Made by a program: the position numbers and the translations under genes. The notes beneath the pieces are model-generated. The model was not told the origin of the DNA, did not search any database, and saw only the letters and a list, made by a program, of their open reading frames with translations. A DNA stretch of 64,000 bases, taken from positions 54,202,917 to 54,266,916 of the forward strand of contig CM049319.1 in the NCBI GenBank assembly GCA_026874595.1, given 5' to 3'. The DNA comes from Sipunculus nudus. Lineage: Eukaryota > Annelida > Sipuncula > Golfingiida > Sipunculidae. Positions 1-21,148 of the stretch are shown piece after piece (position 1 is the first letter of the stretch; each line of letters begins with the position of its first letter).

Positions 1-2378
1 CTTTGGAGGCTCCACCCTGACTTTCCAATAATCTGGTGAATTTTCATGAGATTCATTTTACATATTTACCAATACGAGTTTTTCATTAAATTAGCTTTTC
101 ATCTAAATTCATGCCAATTAATGAAGTCAGAGCCACCAGATACACGATGGGCTTATTATGCACATTTGTGGTGCTCTTGTTTTGAGCTTGGCTGACTTAA
201 AAGTCATCTGAGCTATAGCAATCATCTGTAGTTCATCTATCCATCCGTTAACCAGGCACAAACTGGACCTGGAATCTTCTTAATTAATATGCAGGGAGGT
301 CCAGGAAAAAAATCTCCTTTGAAATCTGAAATAAGGTCTCTATTACCCATATTATTCCGGCTATGGGACTCTGAAGTACTAGCAAGAATAATGGAAAAAC
401 AATATAAAAAGCTCAAGTATCTGAGCAACTAATGCATTGATCATCATGATCCTGTGCATGAACATTGATCATGGAATGATTCATTAGTTTCTGCAGACTG
501 GTGGCACCACCTGTATTTTTAGCGAACCTGTGAGCTTATGCATGATGCGGCGTCATCCGTTGTGCGTCGTGTGTTGTCTGTATGTTAACCATAGCTGTCT
601 CAAAAACGGCGGAAGCTAGCATCACCAATTTTTTTGCAAATAATCGGCCATCTGAAAAACTATCAGATTTTGTTAATTTTTTTTCTAACCGCATTTTCTT
701 AGATTTTATAGGGAAAAAGCTAAAAAAGCTTTAAAAATCTTCTTCTCCGAAAATGTAAAGACAAATTGTCCAATATTTCACAGACATGATCCCTGGAACA
801 ATCTCTCTCAAGTTTGTTCGAAAGGTTCCATTTCAGATATTTTTGGCTGAGTTACAAGAGGTTGAACTTAGTCATCTGTCCAAAAAAGCACACTAAAATT
901 AAAATCTCAGAAATGGCTAGAGCAATAATCACCAAATTTTATGCCAATGTTGGTCACATGAGTCATATCTGATATTGAGGCACTGGTGGCGCCACCTGCA
1001 TTGGCCTTTTTTGTACAAGGGTCATCAGTGCCAGTATCATACTGAGGGCTATAAAAAAATATTTCTCTGAAACCATATGGCCAAATTGTTTAATATCGCA
1101 CAGAAATAATCCTAGGGTAGTGTTTTCTGAAGTTTGTTCAAATGGTCTCATTTAAGTGATTTTAAGTCTTAAGTTATGGGAAGCTGAATTTATTCATATG
1201 CCATAACATCCCATTTTAGCTCAATGGCTACAAAAATCTTCTTCTCAAAAACCACTTGGGCAAATTCTTAAATCTCACACATTAATTATCCTTAGATGTT
1301 GATAATTTAAGTTTGCTCAAATGGTTTTGGTTCAGTGATTTTTTGCTGAATTATGGGAAGCTTAACTTAGCCATTTTGTTTTCTTTTCCCATATGAGTTA
1401 TAAACCTGCAAAGCATTTTTGACTGATTTAATTTTTTTTTATAAGAATAATTCCCTGAATAATTATTATAATAATTGTCTTTTATGGTTCCAAAGAATGA
1501 ATTTTGGCTGAATTATAAAGATTGAATTGAGTCATTTTACCATATATGTTAGCTGTGTGAAGCATATACATCTAGCCTGGCACCTGTTTATTAGCATTCA
1601 TTACATCATGCCTCTAGGCATTTAGATTTCACATAATGTATGGTTAATATTGACAAGAATGTTTTTAAAAAGCTTTTAAAAAATGTAGATTTATGATTTT
1701 TGATATTCCTCATGCCAGGCAATGTTTACAATCACAGGTATACAGCTCTCTGTGGGTATTTAAAGACGGCTGTACATGGATTATAAATAATAGGTATCCA
1801 TACTCAACTTAATTCAAGATTTAGCCATCAGTGAGATGTATCAGTATTATAATTTTGCATTCAATATGCATTTGTAGTAATTTTTAGTGAACCTGTGAGC
1901 TAATGCGATGTGGCGGCAGCGGCCGTCGTCTGTATGTTAACCCATTCTATTTCGTAAGTAAGCATATTAAAATTGACAATCTCAGGAAAGCCCGGAGCTA
2001 TCAACACCAAATTTTATGCCAGTGTTGGTCACATGAGTGATATATGGAACTCAGGTATTCGTGGCGCCACCTGCATTGACCTTTTTTTTGTACGGGGGTC
2101 ATTGGTCATCTTTACATTAACCCTTAATTTCTCAGGAATAGCAGGAGCTACCATCGCCAGATTTTATGCAATTATCTGTCACATATCAAATGTTGAGGGA
2201 TTCAGCTTAGTTTTTTGCTATCTGCATTTACTTAGATTTTATAGGGGAAAAGCTGAAAAACCTTTAAAAGTCTTCTTCTTGTAAAAGGTCCAGCCAAATT
2301 GTTCAGTATTTTACAGAATTGATCCCAGAGCCAAGCCCTTTCAAGTTTGTTCAAATGGTTTGCATTTGATTAATTGTA
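1..2378. repeat. Degenerate tandem/dispersed repeats, no gene
   Basis: A noncoding stretch built from diverged units. One recurring pattern joins CAAGTTTGTTCAAATGGTT, TTTTGGCTGAGTTA and GAACTTAGTCAT (about 800-880, 1130-1190, 1310-1370, 2340-2370). Another joins TCTCAGGAA, ACCAAATTTTATGCCA, GTTGGTCACATGA and GTGGCGCCACCTGCATTG (about 900-1010 and 1970-2090). A third unit (186-525) resembles those at 3740-4790. The flank of the Helitron-like element at 3569-3740 continues the same family. Confidence 0.65.
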
Positions 2379-2405
2379 TCCGCCAAAACGAAGTTTTGCG
2401 GATAC
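2376..2405 (+). repeat. Terminal hairpin at the 5' end of the Helitron-like element
   Basis: GTATCCGCCAAAAC is followed after three bases by GTTTTGCGGATAC, forming a strong stem. The left arm is also inverted relative to 3524-3536, so three copies of this arm exist in the element. Confidence 0.75.
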
Positions 2406-3568
2406 TATGTTTTCGACCGGGTTCCGCCGCCGCCCCCCGCCGCCGCCGCGTTCGTTTCCGGAGAACTCCTCTGAGACTACTGGACAGATTTTTCCAAAAC
2501 TTACACAAATTATCGGGTCACATGTGAACTGGTGCCTAACCAAGTGACCTTGACCTCTGACCTTTCGTCTCTGCCCAGCGTCCGTTTGTGCGTCTGCTTC
2601 CACACATAAACCCATATATCTCGTGAACTGTTTGACTGATCCGGAAAAAATTTTTACACAAATGTAGCCCTGGGATAGCTTTATAAAATACACAACAAAA
2701 GGTGGTGCCACCTGCAATCATGTTTGCACAATGTCCATCTGTTCATCTGCCTGGGGTTAAAATCACTCATATCTCTGCAGTGGTTTGACTAATTCACCTA
2801 AACTTCGGCATGCATATACATCCTAGATAGCTTTCTTGATTTTATGACAGGTGGCGCCACCTACATTCACGTTACCGCTCCACACATAAACCCATATATC
2901 TCGGGAACCGTTTGACCGATCCGGAAAAAAAATTTACACAAATGTAGCCCTGGGATAGCTTTATAACATACACATCAAAAGGTGGCGCCACCTGCAACCA
3001 TGTTTGCACAGTGTCCATCTGTTCATCTGCCTGGGGTTAAAATCAATCATATCTCTGCAGTGGTTTGACCAAATTACCTGAAATTCAGCATGCTTATACA
3101 TCCCGCATAGCTTTCTTGATTTTATGACAGGTGGCGCCACCTACGTTCACGTTCACGCTGTAGACATCCATGCTTATATCTCCGGACTCATTCAACCAAT
3201 CAGGAAAATTTTTTTACACAAATGTAGCCCTTGGATAGCTTTATAACATGAACAAAAATGGTGGCACCATCTGCAGCCATTTTGGCACAGCGTCCATCTG
3301 TTTGTCTGCTGTGGGATAAAATTACTCATCTCTGCAGTGGTTTGACTTTTTCCACATGAAAATTTGCATGTGTATATATCTTGGATAGTTTCTCATTCAA
3401 ATAACAGGTGGCGCCACCTACAATCATGTTTATGTGGCAGAGATCCATTCTAATATTTAACACATGTAACTCTATATCCCCTTGCCACTCAATCCATGCC
3501 TCACTTCACCCGTCCTTCTCTGATTTTGGCGGATACACGTAGTCGCTTGTCGACTACCCGTATTCTAG
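2379..3568 (+). mobile_element. Non-autonomous Helitron/Helentron-like element (HINE type)
   Basis: The 5' end starts TC with a subterminal inverted repeat (TATCCGCCAAAA, from 2377). Its complement TTTTGGCGGATA is at 3524-3535, just before the hairpin GTAGTCGCTTGTCGACTAC (3539-3557) and a CTAG end (3565-3568). Insertion lies between A (2378) and T (3569). Removing the element restores a sequence like related host repeats near 840 and 1330. The core is a tandem array. Subterminal inverted repeats, tandem core and 3' hairpin together are the structure described for Helentron-associated elements. It has no coding sequence and would depend on a partner's Rep/helicase. Confidence 0.72.
2601..3441 (+). 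repeat. Tandem array, three 280-base units, core of the Helitron-like element
   Basis: CACACATAAACCCATATATC recurs at 2601 and 2881, exactly 280 bases apart, with a diverged third unit from 3161. Each unit splits into two related halves carrying ATATCTC, a GTTTGAC block, a GGATAGCTTT-like block and then GGTGGCGCCACCT, so the ancestral monomer was about 140 bases. Confidence 0.85.
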
Positions 3569-3739
3569 TTTTAGCAGAGTTACACAAATTTGAACTTACG
3601 GTAGTCATTTGGCCAAGTAAGCATACTGACATAGTAATCTCAGGAATGATAGAAGCTAGCATTACCAAGTATTGTGCAAATGTTGGTCACATGACTCATA
3701 TTTGAAGTTGCAGATTTGGTGGTGCCACCAACATTGACC

Positions 3740-4790
3740 TGTTTTAGCTCAGCTGACTGAAGGTCATCTGAGCTATAGCGATCACCCTTTGTCTGTCGTC
3801 CGTCTGTCTGTCCGTCTGTCCATTAACCAGGCACAAATCGTAACCGCTGGATCTAGAATCTTGTAACTTGACATTCTGAGAGGTCCATGAAAAATCTCCT
3901 TGGAAACCAGAAATTAGGTCTCTGTTACCCATATCCTTTGAGCTATGGGGCTCCAAAGTAACCCCCCCCCCAAATAGTCAAAAATTTCATACAAAAACTT
4001 CAATATCTCATTAACTACATCACTGATGGTCATGATTTTTGGCATACATATTGATCATGAGATGTTCCATCAGTTCTGGCAGACTGGTGGTGCTACCTGT
4101 ATTTTTTGATATTTTGCGAATTGTTTTCTCTGTTTTTGAGACCTTTAAAAAATGTGAACATCTGTTAACAGGGCACAAATCTTTGCGACTGGACCTAAAA
4201 TCTTAATTCTTCACACACTGAGAGACCTATGAAAAGTCTCCATGGAAACCAGAAATTAGGTCTCTGTTACCCATATCCTTTGACCTATGGGGCCCCAAAG
4301 ACCCCCCCCCCCAGAATAGTCAACAATTTCATACAAAAACTTCATTATCTCATTAACTACATAACTGATGGTCATGATTTTTGGCATACATATTGATCAT
4401 GAGATGTTTCATCAGTTTCTGCTGACTGGTGGCGCCACCTGTATTTTTTGATATTTTGCGAATTGTTTTCTCTGTTTTTGAGACCTTTAAAAAATGTGAA
4501 CATCTGTTAACAGGGTACAAATTGTAACGACTGGACCTAGAATCTTCTTTCTTGACACACAGAGACCCCCTTGAAAAGTCTCCATGGAAACCTGAAATTA
4601 GGTCTCTGTTTCCCATATCCTTTGAGCTATGGCACTCCAAAGTACAGCTCAGAATAATGTAAATTTGATACAAAAGCTGAAGTATCTGAACAACTAATGC
4701 AGAGATCACCATGATTCTTTGCATGGATATTGACAATTAAGTGTTTTTATTAGTTTCTGCAGACTGGTGGAGCCACCTGTATTTTTAGCT
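3740..4790. repeat. Tandem array of about 345-base units, three copies
   Basis: Units at about 3740-4110, 4110-4455 and 4455-4790. Shared landmarks are CATTAACCAGGCACAAAT or its variants, GGAAACCAGAAATTAGGTCTC, GTTACCCATATCCTTTGA, a C-run, GATGGTCATGATTTTTGGCA, and a final GGTGGCGCCACCTGTATTTT. A single diverged unit lies at 186-525. The open frames inside are not coding. Confidence 0.8.
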
Positions 4791-4900
4791 CAGCTGATTA
4801 TAAGTCATCTGAGCTATAGTCGTGGTCCATTGTCCGTCGTCCGTCCGTCTGTCCGTCCGTCCGTCCGTCCGTCCGTCAGTCCGTCCGTCCGTCCGTCCGT
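4787..4900 (+). repeat. CTCAGCTGA/GAGCTATAG head followed by (GTCC)n
   Basis: AGCTCAGCTGATTATAAGTC and ATCTGAGCTATAG are followed by a GTCC/CCGT microsatellite (4838-4900). The same head occurs at 186-225 and 3745-3790, the latter also followed by GTCCGTCTGTC-type sequence. It appears to be the start of a dispersed element whose other end I could not fix. Confidence 0.6.
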
Positions 4901-6400
4901 AGATGTGGCACGTTTTGAAACCATAAGACCTAGGAATCCAAAATTCAGCATAATGTTAGATGTCCCCAAGATCTCCTACCAAGCCGAAAACTGGGTCTTT
5001 GCGACTTCGTTCCTTTGTGAAATTAAGGAAAAACCTCAATTTTTTATTAAAATCCTATTTTCACACTTCAGGACTGCCTAATATCAAAACCACTCATCTG
5101 TTTTTCCTCATATTTACCATAAATATTCCTCTATATAGTTCCTATGTACATGCCAGAAATAAAGTCTGTAAAGTATAAATTCTTTAAGTTATGGGCCCAA
5201 ACATAATGGACTTTTTAAAAAATCAGGAAAAATAATAACTCACTTTACATGAAAAATTTTGAAACTAGAGTCTATTTTCTAAGTATATAACTATTTTTAA
5301 TCAAGATTCAATTGTTTACCCAAAATTAGATCTGAATTTTGTAAATTTTCTAAGTTATTAGCATAAAAAAAATCAGTACCTTAAATTTTGACCAACTTTG
5401 ACCATGGCACGTTTTTTTCCTGTAAGCACCATTGATTTAATTTTCACAGCATGTAAACATAAATATTTAGTTTGTCTAAATCTGAAATTTGAAAATAAAA
5501 GCTTGAAAATTAAGCTAGTTATTGATTTTTTTTTCTGTAGTCACTTGCTTTGATTACAGATGCAGGGTCCCACTCCAGGTCACTGCAAGTCAGCTAAGCC
5601 AGGGTTTCTGATTTGTTACAGTCACTGGGGGAGATCCCCTGCTGTGACAGGTGTACAGTTATTCTCATATCACCACCCCAATCACCCCCCTCCCCCCCCT
5701 GCAAACCCAACCCACCAAGTGTTATGCAGTAATTGTTATTGTTTTCACTGTATCTCCTTAATTGTAATGCTGTTTCCATTCCGATATGCAAAAACTTTCC
5801 TTGAAAAAATAATTCAAGGTGTAATCCAGAAGATGCAATGTTGTGTAATGTAGCATTTTTAAAGAAATCAATTTTCTTTTAAATGATTTTAACAAATATA
5901 ATTGAACCCATCAGTATGCTTAAATTATTATAAAATATGAAGCACATTATGGATAAATAAAGACACAATTAAAAATTGTGAAATCTAAATCAAGTATTAT
6001 TTTTAGATATTTATTGTTTTGCAGATTTAAAAGATATATTTTTGAGGTAAAAAATAAATAAACATTTGTATGCATGATGTGGTGTTATCTGACAAGATTG
6101 AGATTTATGATGATGCAATTGAGAATTATGAATCAACTTTTATATTCAGATATATATGTTAAATTGGAAATGTATAGAAATATAAACTTAAATTAGAAAA
6201 TAATTGATGTGATAAAAAATGAGGATTTAATACAAACAATTGTTCATTATTTTCCTGCCTCAGCAGAATTTGAGATCAGGCTTTATTGCCCTGTTTTATG
6301 TTGTTAATTAGCTATATTTCAACTGTATACATTTCATTAAAAAATACATATATATTTAATAATATATATATTATACAAAAAAATAGATTCAATTGACCAA
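4901..6400. other. AT-rich stretch without a supported gene
   Basis: Mostly A/T with short open frames lacking recognisable domains. A C-rich patch lies at 5674-5712. From 4901 it may be the body of the element headed at 4787, but no end was identified. Confidence 0.5.
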
Positions 6401-6580
6401 ATGTGTGAACTACTGAAATGTCAACAGTTAATCAAAAAACCAACTAATGATCATGGTAATAGTACAGATCATTTGTTCACAAACTGCTCACATGCGTTAG
6501 TTTCAACATTAGGAAACACATGGTCAGGTCACAAAATATTTTTTGCAACAATTTCTTGCTCATCAATACAAACCAATCAT
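6401..6580 (+). pseudogene. Relic apurinic-like endonuclease fragment (Helentron or LINE origin)
   Basis: The frame reads LLKCQQLIKKPTNDHGNSTDHLF, then TLGNTWSGHKIFFATISC. This resembles the C-terminal part of the exonuclease-endonuclease-phosphatase domain of transposons, where an (I/L)DH motif and a later SDH motif carry catalytic residues. Here they read TDH and SGH, so the second is damaged. No upstream domain (Rep, helicase or reverse transcriptase) was found. The link to the Helitron-like element at 2379-3568 is inference. Confidence 0.4.
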
Positions 6581-6639
6581 ATAAACCAACCATGGCCTTT
6601 ATTACCTCTTCCTCTTACACTTTATCTCCATTTGATATT

Positions 6640-7320
6640 ATTTTAGATTTTTACCTTCAAGGTTAACGTCAGCTGAGCACAGTGACCCATAGGTCCCTTG
6701 TTTTTTTAAAGTTTACGCATTTTTTCTCTATTTTTGAGATATATAATTACAGACACCATCTTGGCCTGTTGGTTAATCTGTTTGATGCTTCAGTTGAATG
6801 GGTATATACTACCATTCAGATGATAAAATTTCCTCTTGCGAATCTCTTCCCAGTCAGCTGAGTGTCATGACCCATGGGCCAATTGTTATGGGGAAAAACC
6901 TCATAATTTAAGCCTCTTCAGCTTAAAAAGTTTATGATGAAATTGTCAAGTTGAATCGTTCAATTTTTCAAAAGAATTATCCTAGGAAATGGTTCTATCA
7001 ATCATATCAGAAAAGCTTAAGTTGGTCTTATGGCCATTATTATGTCTATTTCAAACTGAGGACTGCAATACTGTTCTTCTACAAAATTATTGTTTCAATT
7101 ATAATATCTGTAACATGGCACAAAAAAAATATTTTTAGGTGGCCTTTGTTCAAGTTTACTTGAATTTTTTTTGGCAGACTTATTGGACCTTTAACAATGA
7201 AAGAACTGCATCTTTTATTATTTTAGATATGTTGATAAAAAGTTTATGAATATGTCAGCTTGAGAAAAAAGCATTTTAGCCAAAGTCTTTTTGTATGTGT
7301 AAACAGATTTACCAACAGGC
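6640..7320. other. Two related hairpin-bearing end sequences, otherwise nothing
   Basis: GTCAGCTGAG is followed by GACCCATAGGTC and CTTGTTTTTTT (about 6669-6709). A similar GTCAGCTGAG with GACCCATGGGCC lies near 6853-6882. They look like element termini. No gene is visible in the remainder. Confidence 0.4.
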
Positions 7321-7329
7321 CAAGACTGT

Positions 7330-7860
7330 GTCTGTATCTTTAAATAGGTTGAGAAACTGCCAACTGTTTCAGATTTAGCAACAGATCAAGGGTTCATTCA
7401 GTGCAGCTAGATATAGGTCAAGAGTTCAATCAGTGCAGCCAAGCACAAGGCATGTGATCACCTCATGGGTGTCATGCCCCTCAGGGCTGTATGTGGAGCC
7501 AATCTGTGAGCTTATGCAATGGCGTGGCTACTCTTTCAGATTTTGCAACAGGCCAATGGTCAGTCTGGATCTGTTTATAGCTTTGGCAGACTGCCAACTG
7601 TATCAGATTAGGCAACAGGTCAAGGGTTCACTCAGTGCAGTCAGGTATAGGTCAGGAGTTCACTCAGTGCAGTAGCTGCATCCTACTTATAGCTTTGCCA
7701 GACTGCCCACTGCATCAGTTTTGGCACCAGACTTCAGCCTTGATCTTTTTATAGCTTTGGCAGACTGCCAACTGTGTCAGATTATGCAACAGGTCAAGAG
7801 TTCACTCAGTCTAGCCAGGTGCAGGTCATGAGTTCACTCAGTGCAGTAGCTTGAGGCAGC
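7330..7860. repeat. Minisatellite built on TCAAGGGTTCACTCAGTGCAG
   Basis: About four irregular units. Each contains TATAGCTTTGGCAGACTGCC, an AACTGTATCAGATT block, GGCAACAGGTCAAGGGTTC and one or two ACTCAGTGCAG repeats about 33 bases apart. No stable open frame spans it. Confidence 0.75.
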
Positions 7861-7974
7861 AATTTGTCACAGGTGACTCGGGGGCAACTGCCTTACTCAC
7901 CTTAGCCGTGTCAGCCCAGTGCATCAAACTCTAGGGAAGTGTGATGTATTGGACTGATATTTTGACCTGTTTAT

Positions 7975-9086
7975 GCGTCTTTGATGGTATTCTCATTTAC
8001 AAGACAGGTGGTGCCACGTACATTGACTTTTGCACAGTGTATGTGTCTGCTTATTTCTACAAAGGAATTTGATATACTGTGGTTGGCTTTATATTTACGG
8101 GGCGCAATTTTCGCGCACAATCAGTTTCTTATAGTTTCACGGGGTTCCATTTTCGCGATGGGGCATATATTATTATTTTAATAAAACACCAAAATAGGTG
8201 TCAATTCTCTATTACACAAAGTTACCTGCTTGAATCGCTCCATTAACCATGCTTACGGCCTATGAATGTTTTAGTTAACTAATTAACGGGGGGGTCCCCG
8301 CTGTGGTCGGGGGGTTTCCCGCTGTGGTCAGAGTTAAATACCTGATGGCCCTTCCAACAGCTCACCTGTCGGTGTAGGTGTGATAAATAATGCTTTGGTC
8401 AAGAAACCATGTTAGACTTTACAGGAAAACTGGCCTCCGTTTTGTTTAAATAAGCTGCCTCTGATGAGGGTATTTTTACTCGGAATGAGCTAGTGATGAT
8501 TACAAAATGATGCTCATGTTTTTTCTCAAACAACAATGACCGTCACTACCGCCTCGTGGTTGCAACTATAGAGACTATTTTCTTGGGACAGCAAGGTTTC
8601 GTATCTGCGTGGTTTTAATTTCACGGTTGTTCCCCTACCGCGAACATCGCAAATTTGAAACCACCGCGAATAACAAGCCAACCATAGTATCAGCCTGAAA
8701 TTGGGCATATTTATACATATCGAATAGCTTTGTCGTATACAAGACTGGTGGTGCCACCTACAATAATTTTTGCACCATGTGTGTCCTTGCTTATTTCTCA
8801 GGAGGGGTTTGATATATCAGTCTGAAAATTGGCATATGTGTATATCTCTGATAGCTTCGTTGTGTACAAGACTGCATGGTGGTGCCAGCTACAATCATTT
8901 TAGTGTTGTGTGCACCCATGCCAGAATTTCAACTGAGATGTTTGTGTAGTTGTTTCTTATTCAAAATATTTAGTACTTGCATTGTTCATATACATGAAAA
9001 GTAATGGTCCAGCATTGAAGCATTATACCTGGTGTCTTTCCCAATGCACAGGTTCGCATTAGGCCTGTAGGCCTTGTTTTTTCTAG
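7975..9086 (+). repeat. Diverged Helitron-like array interrupted by a MITE
   Basis: Units with CAAGACAGGTGGTGCCAC, TTTGCAC, CTTATTTCT and TTGATAT resemble half-units of the 280-base array. The MITE at 8077-8687 splits one unit. The right side shows AGGCC-TGTA-GGCCT and then a T-run ending CTAG (9061-9086), possibly a Helitron-type 3' end. No clear 5' end was found. Confidence 0.5.
8077..8687. mobile_element. TA-flanked MITE with CTGTGGTTGGC ends, copy 1
   Basis: Ends CTGTGGTTGGCTTTATATT and, inverted, CTATGGTTGGCTTGTTATT, each flanked by TA (8075-8076 and 8688-8689). Excising the element plus one TA restores GATATATCAG, which is intact in the neighbouring array unit near 8809. Subterminal regions carry repeated TTCGCG motifs. 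TA target and terminal repeats fit Tc1/mariner-type MITEs. An open frame on the minus strand near the right end is not credible as a gene. Confidence 0.8.
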
Positions 9087-9374
9087 ATGGAGGTCTCTCA
9101 TTTAGGTGTGGTTATTATTACATGCCATTATTATAATTAAAACAGGAGCTTCGCAACGGTGCATAAAATGCTGGTCTCAAGTCAAAAATGGCCATAAACC
9201 ACATTACATATTTTTGCCGAAATCGAACTCAGTTGAGAAAATATCCAAGGTGAGTTTCATTTATATTCATCAAATTCCTAGCGATAACTCACGGCAGCAC
9301 CAAAGTCCTGTGATCTCTGACCTCATTAAATATGCGCTGGTTTTGTCCAAGTCGAGGTGAGATAACTTACTATT

Positions 9375-9597
9375 CAGGGGCGGATCCAGGATAAAGTAAA
9401 AAAAGGAAGGGGGGGGGGGGGTCAACCAAGGAGGTCTATGATGACAAAGCCTAAAAAACAAATGACAAAGGTTCCCAAGTCCGGGAAGGGATGGGGGGGG
9501 GGTGCAGGCGGCTATTATTGGTCTGAAATCATTAAAAAAAGGTTGCAGCGGCTAAAAACAGGGGGGACCTTCCCCACCTCCGTTGGATCCACTTGTG
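9375..9597. mobile_element. hAT-like MITE, CAGGGGCGGATCC family
   Basis: The left end is CAGGGGCGGATCCAGGAT and the right end, inverted, is CACAAGTGGATCCAACGG. The flanking octamers TTACTATT and TTATTTTT are similar but not identical. Contains long G-runs. Relatives are at 35361-35568, 37273 (truncated) and 61540-61706. Confidence 0.55.
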
Positions 9598-9689
9598 TTA
9601 TTTTTAGTGTGTTTAATTATATTTCATAAATGTCTTGGTAGGCGACACGAAAGAGGAGTCTTGTGACCGTACGCTTATTAGATAAGATC

Positions 9690-9905
9690 CTGTGGCGTCA
9701 AGGGGTGGGGATGACTCGTAGGCTTGAGATGTGTTTAATTTTTTATAAACACATATACACACACAACATTTCATGTTCAATATATAAATATTATTATCTG
9801 AATACCGTGGAGAATGATTACATTGACCACTACCACGCCCCCCCCCCCCCCCCCTTTCCTTGCTCAAAAGTTGGAGATATTACCTCCCCCTGTATTGACG
9901 CCCCT
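9690..9905. mobile_element. hAT-like MITE, GTGGCGTCAA family, copy 1
   Basis: Starts CTGTGGCGTCAAGGGG and ends TATTGACGCCCCT. Inside is TGATTACATTGACCA, followed by a long C-run. It matches the element at 34044-34477, which has a clean target duplication. The flanks share only GATC. Confidence 0.6.
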
Positions 9906-10511
9906 CTTTGATCCATCAAACCCATTGTCGAGAATCAAGCTCGAGCATTATACTTTATTGATAAATCCATCAAATCCCAGGTGAGTTATAGCAGCCACAG
10001 TTTACGGACTCATGGAAGGATGTTTAGGAAAACAGATAAAACACCTTTACAATTTTACATTCAAGATTGACTTGGATGACATAAATGACAAAAAATACGT
10101 TGCTAGCATGCTCGGCTCTAAATTTTTTCTATGTCAATAAAAGAATAACATATATAAAACTGCAAAATTGCTTATGATCATGCTAAAAAGTTTGGATTCT
10201 CAAGCACCGCGCGTTAGATTTGACACCCTCATAAAAAATATATATTTTCAGTAGAAATTTATCTATTTTAACTCTAGCCGTTCGGACACTTCTTTCAAGA
10301 AAAATGAATAATAATAAAATTTCAATAAGATTTATTGTTTTTACCTGTTTAGCAATAAATGCTGATCTAATGTTGTCTCCTGGTAATATGATATGTACCG
10401 AAGAAATCGCATTGACTGATGAAAAGAGGGCCAGCATGGGATCGACAATACCATATTGGCCTTTTAAGCTTTTAAGTCTATCTCTCTCTGTCTCTCTTTC
10501 TTCCTCTGCCC

Positions 10512-10544
<33 letters not shown>

Positions 10545-10600
10545 ATATATGTATATATATATTTAGATATTCAGAAATCCATATGTTGTAAATGTATTCC
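9906..10600. other. No gene; simple repeat at 10511-10565
   Basis: AT-rich sequence followed by a compound (TC)n-(CA)n-(TA)n microsatellite. Open frames on both strands across the microsatellite are low complexity only. Confidence 0.6.
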
Positions 10601-10614
10601 GTTCGTTAATAGTA

Positions 10615-10620
10615 TTTATT
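10615..10620 (-). promoter_or_regulatory. Candidate polyadenylation signal of the esterase
   Basis: AATAAA on the minus strand about 200 bases past the stop codon. It is the nearest canonical hexamer I found downstream. Transcript evidence is needed to confirm use. Confidence 0.4.
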
Positions 10621-10819
10621 TGAATCTCTTGTATGAAGCATACCCTGTATTTCCAGCCACTGTCACTATCGACACAACCATAATGTTTTTCTTTAAATTC
10701 CTAACCCGCATGCGTCTCGTAAAAAAAAGATTATGATGTATTCGACATACGTTCTTTTTTCAAAATCTTTCCTTTAACAGTGATTAACATCCCTTTAGTC
10801 TGAATCGCTTAATCCGGTG

Positions 10820-21148
<10,329 letters not shown>

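Noticed and set aside
1973-2284. 103-codon frame as a small gene
   Set aside because: It lies in a repeat whose other copies are full of stops, and its sequence repeats internally (CHI/GHM words from the DNA repeat).
2601-3441. CRISPR-like regular repeats
   Set aside because: Units are 280 bases, diverged, contiguous without spacers, and in an animal genome. They are satellite-type repeats inside a transposon.
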